A stretch of DNA of 64,000 bases from Asanoa sp. WMMD1127 (lineage in GTDB: Bacteria > Actinomycetota > Actinomycetes > Mycobacteriales > Micromonosporaceae): the NCBI RefSeq assembly GCF_029626225.1, contig NZ_JARUBP010000001.1:4154001-4218000 (forward strand), given 5' to 3'. The notes under the pieces were generated by a model. It was given only the letters and a program-made list of their open reading frames with translations, did no database searches and was not told the origin of the DNA. Shown here in pieces: positions 25,053 to 32,694 of this stretch (position 1 is its first letter; the number at the start of each line of letters is the position of its first letter). Both the position numbers and the translations under genes were made by a program.

Positions 25053-26120
25053 ATGACTCTTCACAGACGCGCCGTCGTCAGCGTGGCGGTCGTCGCCGCG
25101 TTGGCCGCGGTGACCGCCGGTTGCAACTCGTCCGACTCGGGCTCCAGCGGAGGCAGCGGCACCGGCAGTGGCGGCACCGCCAACCCGCCGATCGCCGTCG
25201 ACCTGCCCCGGGCGGACAGCGACTTCTGGAACTCGTACGCGAAGTACATCCCGCAGTACGCGCAGGAGAGCGGCATCAACCTGATGACGCCGACCAACTC
25301 GCAGAACGACATCGCCAAGCTGGTCGCCAACGCGCAGGCGCTGACCGCCCAGGGCGCCAAGGCGATCGTGATGGCGCCCCAGGACACCGGCGCCATCGCC
25401 AGCACGCTCACCCAGCTCGAGGGCAAGAAGATCCCTGTCGTCTCCGTCGACACCCGGCCCGACAAGGGCAAGGTCTTCATGGTGGTGCGGGCCGACAACC
25501 GCGCCTACGGCCAGAAGGCGTGCGAGTTCCTCGACGAGAAGCTGGGCGGCAAGGGCAAGGTCATCGAGTTCCAGGGCTCGCTGTCGTCCGTCAACGGCCG
25601 CGACCGGTCCGAGGCCTTCGCCGAGTGCATGAAGACGAAGTTCCCCGACATCACCATCTTCGAGGAGCCGACCGAGTGGGAGGGCGCCAAGGCGTCCGCC
25701 GCGCTGCAGACCCGGCTCGCCCAGCACCCCGACATCAAGGGCATCTACATGCAGGCCGGCGGCGTGTTCCTGGCGCCCACCCTGCAGCTGCTGAAGTCCA
25801 AGAACCTGCTGGTGCCGCCGACCGACCCCAAGCACATCTTCATCGTCTCCAACGACGGCATCCCGCAGGAGTTCGAGGCGATCCGCAAGGGCGAGATCGA
25901 TGCCACCGTCTCGCAGCCGGCGGACCTCTACGCCAAGTACGCGCTGTTCTACGCCAAGGCCGCGGTCGAGGGAAAGACGTTCACCCCTGGACCGACCGAC
26001 CATGACAGCACCATCATCGACGTCGGCAACGGCGTGCTCGAAGACCAGCTGCCGGCGCCGCTCGTGACGAAGGACAACGTCGACGACGCGTCGTTGTGGG
26101 GCAACCAGATCGGGAAGTGA
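25053..26120 (+). CDS. Sugar ABC transporter substrate-binding lipoprotein (RbsB-like)
   Basis: A 355-residue periplasmic-binding-protein-like lipoprotein. The lipobox is AVTAGC with the acylated Cys near residue 24, followed by a Ser/Gly-rich linker. The mature domain is the two-lobed type I fold of ribose/galactose binders: AVDLPRADSDFWNSY, ALTAQGAKAIVMAPQD, VVSVDTRPDKG and HIFIVSNDGIPQEFEAIRKG. It overlaps the ATPase start by one base. In this context it probably binds L-fuconate, L-fucose or an oligosaccharide released by the secreted enzymes (inference from neighbours only). Confidence 0.9.
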   Translation: MTLHRRAVVSVAVVAALAAVTAGCNSSDSGSSGGSGTGSGGTANPPIAVDLPRADSDFWNSYAKYIPQYAQESGINLMTPTNSQNDIAKLVANAQALTAQGAKAIVMAPQDTGAIASTLTQLEGKKIPVVSVDTRPDKGKVFMVVRADNRAYGQKACEFLDEKLGGKGKVIEFQGSLSSVNGRDRSEAFAECMKTKFPDITIFEEPTEWEGAKASAALQTRLAQHPDIKGIYMQAGGVFLAPTLQLLKSKNLLVPPTDPKHIFIVSNDGIPQEFEAIRKGEIDATVSQPADLYAKYALFYAKAAVEGKTFTPGPTDHDSTIIDVGNGVLEDQLPAPLVTKDNVDDASLWGNQIGK

Positions 26121-27658
26121 TGACCGCACTGCTGTCCGACGCGGCCGGGAGTGGGGCTGCCGCCCCGCCCCCGGCCGTCTCGGCCGAAGAGGTGACCAAG
26201 CGCTTCGGCGCGACGACCGCGCTGGCCGGGGTGAGCGTGGCGATCCGGCCCGGCGAGACCCACGCGCTCGTGGGCCGCAACGGCGCCGGCAAGTCCACCC
26301 TGGTCTCGGTGCTCACCGGCCTGCAACGGGCCGACGAGGGCCGGGTGTCGTTCGGCGGCGAGCCGGCGCCGGCACCGTCCGATCGCGACGGTTGGCGCCG
26401 CCGGGTGGCGTGCGTCTACCAACGGTCGACCATCATCCCGACGCTGTCGGTGGCGGAGAACCTGTTCCTCAACCGGCAGGCGTCGCACGGCCCGATCCGG
26501 TGGGGCGCGTTGCGGCGGCGGGCCGGCGCCCTGCTGGACGAGTACGGCGTCGCCGTCGACCCGGCGGCGCTCGCCGGCGACCTCAACGTCGAGCAGCGGC
26601 AGCTGGTCGAGATCGCCCGCGCGCTCTCGATCGGCACCCGGTTCATCATCCTCGACGAGCCGACCGCCCGCCTCGACGCGACCGCGATCGAGCGGCTGTT
26701 CGAGCGGATGCGGTCGCTGTCGGCGTCCGGCGTGACGATGCTGTTCATCTCGCACCACCTCCGCGAGGTCTACGAGGTCTGCGACACCGTGACCGTGCTC
26801 CGCGACGCCCGCTGGGTGCTCACCGAGCCCGTGTCGGCGGTGGGCCACGACGCGCTGGTGGCGGCGATGACGGGGGAGGCGGTCGGGCTGACCGACGTCG
26901 CGCCCCGCACCGTGCCCGACTCGGCGCCGGTGCTGTCGCTGCGTGACCTGACCTTGGCGGGGGCTTACGACGGGATCGACCTCGAGCTGCGGGCCGGCGA
27001 GATCGTCGGTGTCACCGGCTCGGGCAGCAGCGGCAAGGTGTCGCTCGCCGAGACCGTCGGCGGGCTGCGGCGGGCCGACCGCGGGACGGTGTCGGTCGGA
27101 TCTTCGCCGGTAGGCGCCGGAGTTCCGGCCGCTCTCAAGGCCGGGATCGGGTTGGTGCCGGAGGATAGGCACCGCGAGGGGCTGGTGCCCCTGTTGTCGG
27201 TGGCCGAGAACGCTACCCTGCCGATCGCCGACCGGCTCGGGCCCGCGGGCGTCGTCGTGCCGCGGCGGCGGTCTTCGGTGGCGGCGGACATGGTGCGGCG
27301 CTACGACATCCGCACCGAGAGCCCGCTGGCGCCCGTGTCCAGCCTCTCCGGCGGCAACGCGCAGAAGGTCGTGCTGGCCCGCGCGCTGTCGACCGACCCG
27401 CGGGTGCTGGTGCTGATCAACCCGACCGCCGGCGTCGACGTGCGGTCCAAGGAGTCGCTGCTCGGTGCGGTGCGGGCGGCGGCCGACGGCGGGACCGGCG
27501 TGCTGATGGTCTCCGACGAGCTCGACGACCTGCGCCACTGCGACCGGGTGCTGGTCATGTTCCACGGCCGCGTGACGGCCGAACTCGCCCACGGCTGGGA
27601 GGACGCGCAGGTGGTCGCGGTCGTCGAAGGTGTTTCTGCAGAAGGAGCGGAGTCATGA
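26120..27658 (+). CDS. Sugar ABC transporter ATPase (RbsA-like, two nucleotide-binding domains)
   Basis: A 512-residue cytosolic ATPase with tandem ABC domains. The first (20-250) has the Walker A GRNGAGKST, Walker B FIILDEPTA and H-loop LFISHHL. The second (270-500) has a degenerate Walker A (TGSGSSGKVS), the signature LSGGNAQK and Walker B LVLINPTAGVDV, with Asn replacing the usual Asp/Glu position. Asymmetric sites of this kind are normal in RbsA/MglA-type proteins. The ATG overlaps the preceding TGA, and the gene overlaps the permease at ATGA, so all three importer parts are translationally coupled. It energises uptake of the sugar or sugar acid. Confidence 0.92.
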   Translation: MTALLSDAAGSGAAAPPPAVSAEEVTKRFGATTALAGVSVAIRPGETHALVGRNGAGKSTLVSVLTGLQRADEGRVSFGGEPAPAPSDRDGWRRRVACVYQRSTIIPTLSVAENLFLNRQASHGPIRWGALRRRAGALLDEYGVAVDPAALAGDLNVEQRQLVEIARALSIGTRFIILDEPTARLDATAIERLFERMRSLSASGVTMLFISHHLREVYEVCDTVTVLRDARWVLTEPVSAVGHDALVAAMTGEAVGLTDVAPRTVPDSAPVLSLRDLTLAGAYDGIDLELRAGEIVGVTGSGSSGKVSLAETVGGLRRADRGTVSVGSSPVGAGVPAALKAGIGLVPEDRHREGLVPLLSVAENATLPIADRLGPAGVVVPRRRSSVAADMVRRYDIRTESPLAPVSSLSGGNAQKVVLARALSTDPRVLVLINPTAGVDVRSKESLLGAVRAAADGGTGVLMVSDELDDLRHCDRVLVMFHGRVTAELAHGWEDAQVVAVVEGVSAEGAES

Positions 27659-28680
27659 GCGGCACTGCCACCGCGCCACCGGCTGTCGACGTGCCTGGCG
27701 CGCGCCGGCGGTTGCGGGGGCCCGCGCTGGCGCGGATGCGGGACCTGGCGCTCGTACCCGCGATCATCGTCCTGGTTCTCGTGGGTGCGCTCATCGACCC
27801 GGTGTTCCTGAGCAGCGCCAACATCGTCAACGTGCTGCAGCAGCAGACCGAGCTGTCGTTGCTGGTGCTGGCCGAGGCGATCATCCTGATCGGCGGGCGG
27901 TTCGACCTGTCGCTGGAGTCCACTGTGGGCCTCGCGCCGGCGCTGGCCGTCGCGCTGGTCATCCCGGCGGCCAGCAACGGCCTGGGCACCGAGTGGTCCA
28001 CCGCGCTGGCCATCCCGATCTGCCTGCTGGTCGGCGTCCTCATCGGAGCGTTCAACGGGATGCTGATCCTGCGGTTCGGGCTGTCGGCGTTCATCGTGAC
28101 GCTCGGCATGCTGATCGTGCTGCGTGGTCTGCAGATCGGCATCACCGGTGGGCAGAACCTGTTCGAGCTGCCGTCGTCGGTCCTCTACCTCGGCAATGCG
28201 GTCTGGCTCGGCCTGCCAGCCTCGATCTGGATCTGCGCGGTGCTGTTCGCGATCGGCATCGCGGTGCTCGGCTGGTTCCGCCACGGGCGCGCGGTGTACG
28301 CCATCGGTGGCAACCGTGACGCGGCGCGCGCGGCCGGCATCCGGGCCGACCGGGTGATCTTCGTGGTCTTCGTCGTCGGTGGCCTCCTGGCGGCGCTGGC
28401 CGGTCTGCTGATGACCGGTCGACTCGGCTCGGTCGCGTCGGCGCAGGGCTCCGGCATGATCTTCACGGTGTTCGCCGCGGCCGTCATCGGCGGGGTGAGC
28501 ATGGAGGGCGGCAAGGGCACGCTGTTCGGCGCGCTCTGTGGCGTGATCGTGCTCGGCCTGATCAACAACATCCTCACGCTCGCCGGCGTCTCGGCACAGT
28601 GGATCCAGGCCATCTACGGCCTGATCATCCTGGTGGCGCTGATGCTGGCCCGGGTGACGACGGGCAAGGCCCAGGACTGA
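27655..28680 (+). CDS. Sugar ABC transporter permease (RbsC-like)
   Basis: A 341-residue membrane protein with eight to ten hydrophobic helices of the BPD_transp_2 family. Family marks include GGRFDLSLESTVGLA near residue 80 and AIGGNRDAARAAGIRADRV near 220, which is the cytosolic coupling loop that docks on the ATPase. The sequence GGVSMEGGKGTLFGALCGV near 285 is also typical. It forms a homodimeric channel with the RbsA-like ATPase. Its ATG overlaps the ATPase stop and it ends 12 bp before the FadR-type regulator, so the operon continues. Confidence 0.92.
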   Translation: MSGTATAPPAVDVPGARRRLRGPALARMRDLALVPAIIVLVLVGALIDPVFLSSANIVNVLQQQTELSLLVLAEAIILIGGRFDLSLESTVGLAPALAVALVIPAASNGLGTEWSTALAIPICLLVGVLIGAFNGMLILRFGLSAFIVTLGMLIVLRGLQIGITGGQNLFELPSSVLYLGNAVWLGLPASIWICAVLFAIGIAVLGWFRHGRAVYAIGGNRDAARAAGIRADRVIFVVFVVGGLLAALAGLLMTGRLGSVASAQGSGMIFTVFAAAVIGGVSMEGGKGTLFGALCGVIVLGLINNILTLAGVSAQWIQAIYGLIILVALMLARVTTGKAQD

Positions 28681-28692
28681 GGTGGCGACGCC

Positions 28693-29364
28693 GTGGCGTT
28701 GACCGACGCAGCGATCGACAAGATCAAGGAGATGATCGTCTCCGGGGCCCTCGGCCCCGGGGACCGCCTCCCCAAGGAGGCCGACCTCGCCGAGCGGCTG
28801 GGGCTGTCCCGCAACTCGTTGCGCGAGGCGGTCAAGGCGCTGTCCATCATCAAGGTGCTCGACGTGCGGCAGGGCGACGGCACCTACGTCACCAGCCTCT
28901 CGCCGGACCTCCTGCTGGAGTCGCTCAGCTTCGTGGTCGACTTCCACCGCGACGACACCGTGCTCCAGTTCCTCGAGGTGCGGCGGATCCTGGAGCCCGC
29001 CGCGACGGCGCTCGCGTCGCGGCGGATGAGCGACCCCGAGATCGCCAAGCTGCAGCGGGTGCTCGACGAGCTCGGCCCGTCGCCGTCGGTCGAGGCGCTG
29101 GTCGCCAACGACCTCGAGTTCCACCGGGCGATCGCGGCCGGCTCGGGCAACGCGGCGCTCTGCTCGCTGATCGACGGGCTGTCCGGGCCGACCACCCGGG
29201 CCCGGATCTGGCGCGGGCTGACCCAGGAGGGCGCGGTCGAGCGGACCCGCGAGCAGCACCAGGCGATCGTCGACGCGATCACAGCGCGGGAGCCGGACCT
29301 GGCCCGGTCGTGGGCGACGGTACACATCGCGGGCGTCGAGGAGTGGCTGCGGCAAGCGCTCTGA
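28693..29364 (+). CDS. FadR-subfamily GntR transcriptional regulator
   Basis: A 223-residue regulator. Residues 5-70 are the GntR winged helix (IKEMIVSGALGPGDRLPKE, then LAERLGLSRNSLREAVKALS, then the wing VRQGDGTYV). Residues 85-220 are an all-helical FCD effector domain with ligand/metal-site residues in FLEVRRILEP, DLEFHRAIAAGSGN and REQHQAIVDAI. FCD regulators typically sense sugar acids or other carboxylates, so 2-keto-3-deoxy-L-fuconate or L-fuconate is a reasonable effector (inference). The start is GTG, 12 bp after the permease. It is the last gene of the fuconate operon and probably autoregulates it. Confidence 0.9.
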   Translation: MALTDAAIDKIKEMIVSGALGPGDRLPKEADLAERLGLSRNSLREAVKALSIIKVLDVRQGDGTYVTSLSPDLLLESLSFVVDFHRDDTVLQFLEVRRILEPAATALASRRMSDPEIAKLQRVLDELGPSPSVEALVANDLEFHRAIAAGSGNAALCSLIDGLSGPTTRARIWRGLTQEGAVERTREQHQAIVDAITAREPDLARSWATVHIAGVEEWLRQAL

Positions 29365-29418
29365 TACGTCGCACGACGTACTGTCGGATACTCCCTGCCG
29401 AGTACGAAACCGTCGTAC
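29365..29418. promoter_or_regulatory. Two inverted repeats ahead of the membrane protein/multicopper oxidase pair
   Basis: Directly after the regulator stop, TACGTCG-CA-CGACGTA (29365-29380) is a perfect palindrome with 7-bp arms. GTACGA-N5-TCGTAC (29402-29418) follows 21 bp later. They share the TACG/CGTA core and precede the next gene by 56 bp, so they may be operators for that unit or part of a terminator region. Confidence 0.45.
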
Positions 29419-29473
29419 CTCTTTCATAGAGTCATCGCGTCCCACACAGACTTACTTCGGACGGGGTTGTGCG

Positions 29474-29926
29474 ATGCGGTCGCTCTACATCTGGCTGTCC
29501 CGGTTGATCGCGCTCGGCGTGGTGGTGCAGGTGCTGGTCATCGCCTGGAGCGCGTTCGACATCATCAACAAGGCGGGTGACGGGGTCCCGTTCACCGAGG
29601 ACACCGACGCCAACGCCGGCGCGGCCATCCACTCGGTGGTCGGCATGATGGTGATCCCGGTGCTGGCGCTGCTGTTCGGCATCGTGGCGTTCTTCGCCAA
29701 GGTGCGCGGCGGCGTGGCCATGGCCTGGGGCGTCGTCGGCCTGGTCGTCCTGCAGATCGCGCTGGCGTTCGTGTCGTTCAGCGCGCCGGTCGTCGGCATC
29801 CTGCACGCCCTCAACGCGTTCGCCATCGCCGGTCTGGCCGGGATGGCCGGTGGTCGGGCGACCCGCTCCGAGGCCCCGGTCGCCCCCGCGCGGGTCGGTG
29901 ACCCCGGGGTTCCCGCGGGCGCATGA
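29474..29926 (+). CDS. Small integral membrane protein (DUF6220-like)
   Basis: A 150-residue protein with four predicted membrane helices (residues 8-30, 55-75, 80-102, 108-128) and a short Ala/Pro-rich tail. It resembles small four-helix membrane proteins of unknown function (DUF6220-like). The pattern FTEDTDANAGAAIHSVVGMM contains a His that could bind metal or haem at the membrane face, though that is speculation. Its TGA overlaps the ATG of the multicopper oxidase gene (ATGA), so the two are made together and may work together at the membrane. Confidence 0.75.
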   Translation: MRSLYIWLSRLIALGVVVQVLVIAWSAFDIINKAGDGVPFTEDTDANAGAAIHSVVGMMVIPVLALLFGIVAFFAKVRGGVAMAWGVVGLVVLQIALAFVSFSAPVVGILHALNAFAIAGLAGMAGGRATRSEAPVAPARVGDPGVPAGA

Positions 29927-31494
29927 CCACACCAGTCGACCCGGCCGAGACTGCCACCACCTCGGCCGGGCAGGACAGTCATGCCTCGTCTCCCTCCCCG
30001 ACCGGCGGTGCGGAGGCCGCCGGGCGGCGGGGATGGGTGGGGCAGCTGCTGCGGTGGGGCGCGATCGGGTTGTCGGTGGTGCTGCTCGGGACGCTCGGTT
30101 ACCTCTGGTGGGACAGCCGCCTGCCGTCGTCCTATTCGGTGATGGACATGGGCTATGCCGACTACGGCGGTGGCGCGGTGCCCGTGGGCGGGCACCAGCA
30201 TGCCGGCGGCACGTCGGTGGCGTCGCTGACCGGGCCGGCCGGGCCGGCTGCGGTCACGGTGTCACTCACCGCGCGCAAGGAGGCGTTCACACTGGCGAGC
30301 GGGGAGCGGGTCGACGGCTTCACGCTCAACCACTCGTCGCCGGGCCCGGAGATCACGGCCACCGTGGGCGACATCGTGCAGGTCGAGCTCGTCAACGAGT
30401 CCGTGCCCGACGGGGTGGCCCTGCACTGGCACGGCGTGCGGGTGCCCAACGCCGAGGACGGCGTCGCCGGGGTGACCCAGGACGCGGTGCCGGTGGGCGG
30501 GCGGCACACCTACCGGTTCCGGGTCTCGGACGCGGGGACCTTCTGGTACCACTCCCACCAGGTGTCGCACGAACAGGTGAAGGAGGGTCTGTTCGGCGCG
30601 CTGGTGGTGCTGCCGTCGCGGGATTCGGTCCCGGGTGTGGTCGCTCAGGTGCACACCTATGACGGTCGGCGGACGGTGCAGGGTGCGACGGGGTCGCGGC
30701 ACGTGTCGGCGCCCTCCGGAGTCCCGACGCGGGTGCGGGTGGTCAACACCGACAGCGGGCCGCTGCGGGTGGCCGTGGCCGGGGCGCCCTACCGGGTGCT
30801 GGCCGTCGACGGGCACGACCTGCACGAGCCTGGCGAGGTGTCCAGCCGGGTCGTGGTGGTCGCCGCCGGTGGGCGGGTCGATCTGTCGGTCACGCCGCCG
30901 CCGGCCGGCGCGGGTGCGGTGCGGGTCGACCTGGGCGCGGGGTTGTCGCTGGTGGTCGGGCCGCCCGGGGCGGAGGCGCCGACCGCGGACACGGCGGCGG
31001 CGCCGCTGGACCTGCTGGCCTACGGGACGCCGGCGCCGGTCGACCTCGACACGTCGCACGTCGACCGCGACTTCACGCTGACGATCGACCGGTGGCCGGG
31101 GTTCGTCGACGGTCGTCCGGGCCTGTTCTGGACGATGAACGGCCACCTTTATCCCGATGTGCCCATGTTCATGGTCCGCCAGGGCGACGTGGTGCGGATG
31201 ACGATCACCAACGACTCGGGCGAGGTGCACCCGATGCACCTGCACGGCCACGTCGCGCTGGTGCTGTCGCGCGACGGGGTGGCGGCGAGCGGCAGTCCGT
31301 GGTGGACGGACTCGCTCGACGTCGACGAGGGGGAGACCTTCGTGGTGGCGTTCCGAGCCGACAATCCGGGCATTTGGATGGACCACTGCCACAACCTGCC
31401 GCATGCGGCGGACGGCATGGTCGCGCACCTGGCCTACGAGGGCTATTCGACGCCGTACGTGATCGGGGGTCAGGCCGACAACGAGCCGGAGTGA
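29923..31494 (+). CDS. Membrane-anchored multicopper oxidase
   Basis: A 523-residue cupredoxin-type oxidase. Residues 1-40 are cytosolic, 42-64 form a membrane anchor, and the rest is external. All four copper-binding motifs are present: HWHG near 168, WYHSH near 208, HPMHLHGH near 435 and HCHNLPHAADGM near 488. The His-Cys-His element joins the type 1 and type 3 sites. The axial type 1 ligand is probably the final Met. Between 60 and 90 lies a Met/His-rich stretch (VMDMGYADY, GGHQHAGG) that may load copper. It oxidises an unknown substrate with O2; laccase, cuprous oxidase and metal oxidase roles are all open. Confidence 0.9.
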   Translation: MTTPVDPAETATTSAGQDSHASSPSPTGGAEAAGRRGWVGQLLRWGAIGLSVVLLGTLGYLWWDSRLPSSYSVMDMGYADYGGGAVPVGGHQHAGGTSVASLTGPAGPAAVTVSLTARKEAFTLASGERVDGFTLNHSSPGPEITATVGDIVQVELVNESVPDGVALHWHGVRVPNAEDGVAGVTQDAVPVGGRHTYRFRVSDAGTFWYHSHQVSHEQVKEGLFGALVVLPSRDSVPGVVAQVHTYDGRRTVQGATGSRHVSAPSGVPTRVRVVNTDSGPLRVAVAGAPYRVLAVDGHDLHEPGEVSSRVVVVAAGGRVDLSVTPPPAGAGAVRVDLGAGLSLVVGPPGAEAPTADTAAAPLDLLAYGTPAPVDLDTSHVDRDFTLTIDRWPGFVDGRPGLFWTMNGHLYPDVPMFMVRQGDVVRMTITNDSGEVHPMHLHGHVALVLSRDGVAASGSPWWTDSLDVDEGETFVVAFRADNPGIWMDHCHNLPHAADGMVAHLAYEGYSTPYVIGGQADNEPE

Positions 31495-31596
31495 CCAGGA
31501 CGTCCGGAGTGACGAAGACAATATGAATGACCTTGCACGTTTTCCGCCCTGCCGGGTAGCTTCGGTGGTTGACCTGGTGATCGAGAGCGGGCGGTT

Positions 31597-32142
31597 ATGC
31601 ACGTCGATGTCGAGAAGGTCCTGACCGGCGCGCGACGCGAGGAGGCCTGGCAGCTCTACCAGACGGCGTTCGAGGAGCTACGCTACGCGGCCGTTCAGCG
31701 CCACCTGATGCACCGAGCGGAGTTCGACGAGGTGATGTCGGACGACCGCGTCGAGAAGTACGTCGCGGTCGCGGAAGACGGCACGCTGGCGGGTCTGTCC
31801 ACGTTCACCAACGACTTGGACGCGATGCCGCTGATCTCCCCGGACTACTTCGCGCACCGCTGGCCGGGCCACTACGCCGAACGCCGCATCTGGTACCTGG
31901 GCTTCTTCGCCATCGCCGACCCCCACCGCCGCTCCGGCGTCTTCGAAGCGGTCATCGAGATGATGTGGCGCCACGTCCGGGCCAACGCGGGAATCGCGGC
32001 CCTGGACATCTGCGCGAGCAACGAGGCCCGCCACCTCAACGACGCGATCACCCGGACCCTGACCGCCCTGACCCCGGATGTGGTCGCCACCCGCCTGGAC
32101 ACCCAGGCCTTCTGGTCGTGGGAGCTCCCGGTCGCCTCCTGA
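31597..32142 (+). CDS. GNAT-like acetyltransferase of unknown substrate
   Basis: A 181-residue protein with a GNAT-like pattern: strand pair VEKYVAVAEDGTLAGLSTFT near residue 50, then RIWYLGFFAIADPHRRSGVFEAVIEMMWRH near 96-126, which aligns with motif A (acetyl-CoA loop) although the usual RxxGxG/A is degenerate (HRRSGV). The C-terminal half (AALDICASNEARHLNDAI) fits motif B. It stands alone between a multicopper oxidase and a non-coding stretch, so context gives no substrate. The final stop lies in the first unit of a 36-bp tandem duplication. Confidence 0.65.
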   Translation: MHVDVEKVLTGARREEAWQLYQTAFEELRYAAVQRHLMHRAEFDEVMSDDRVEKYVAVAEDGTLAGLSTFTNDLDAMPLISPDYFAHRWPGHYAERRIWYLGFFAIADPHRRSGVFEAVIEMMWRHVRANAGIAALDICASNEARHLNDAITRTLTALTPDVVATRLDTQAFWSWELPVAS

Positions 32143-32204
32143 CCGCCGGCGCTCGGCTTCACGGCCGCCGCCTCATGACCGCCGGCGCCCGGCTTCACGG
32201 CCGG
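32133..32204. repeat. Two-copy 36-bp tandem duplication over the GNAT stop codon
   Basis: Two adjacent units begin CGCCTC[C/A]TGACCGCCGGC and continue with CGGCTTCACGGCCG, offset by 36 bp with about three mismatches. The first unit contains the TGA of the acetyltransferase gene, so the second is a downstream copy of the gene's 3' end. Confidence 0.75.
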
Positions 32205-32694
32205 CCGCTCCCCGCCATCGTCGACCGAGACCGGTGGCGGCTTTTCTGCGCCAAGGGCAGGGTGTCGTCGGGGCGCACATGCCGCGAGGCGTGGGTACAT
32301 GCGAAAGCATGTCGGCTCCAGGAGCATCCTCAGCCTGCTCCGCGCGGCCATCGCTTCGCAGGCTCCGAGCGCTGACTCCGAGACGGGAGAGCGGCGCCGG
32401 ACGTCGGCCGAGCGGTAGGGCGCCGACACCTTGCCCGGCCCGGAGACGCCGCGCCGCCCGCGTTCTCTGCCCATCGGCGTGAGCCCGAACCGCCGACCGG
32501 TCGCTCGGCGCGGGTGACCGGGAGCCGGCTCCGTCGAAGCTTCACCTGACGCAGCGTCGGCCCGCCCTTGATCCGGTTGGTCCGCCAGCGACACCGGGCG
32601 TGACGGCACCGATATCCGCCTGTCCGCCTTGGTCATGGTGCTGACGTCGACACGGGGAGACCCTGGGGCCTCGCTGGGTCGTCGTGGCGCCGGG
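32143..32694. other. Non-coding gap with repeats
   Basis: These 552 bp between the convergent acetyltransferase and GGDEF-EAL genes show no convincing reading frame. They hold the second unit of the 36-bp duplication and one copy of the dispersed palindromic element. I saw nothing else recognisable. Confidence 0.6.
32274..32322 (-). repeat. Dispersed palindromic element, copy 1
   Basis: The core 32297-32312 is ACATGC-GAAA-GCATGT, a perfect 6-bp stem with a GNRA-type loop, and it sits between two further CATG boxes. On the minus strand, AGCCGACATGCTT and GCATGTAC match copy 2 at 59416-59438, with two mismatches in the 23-base core. Confidence 0.6.
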
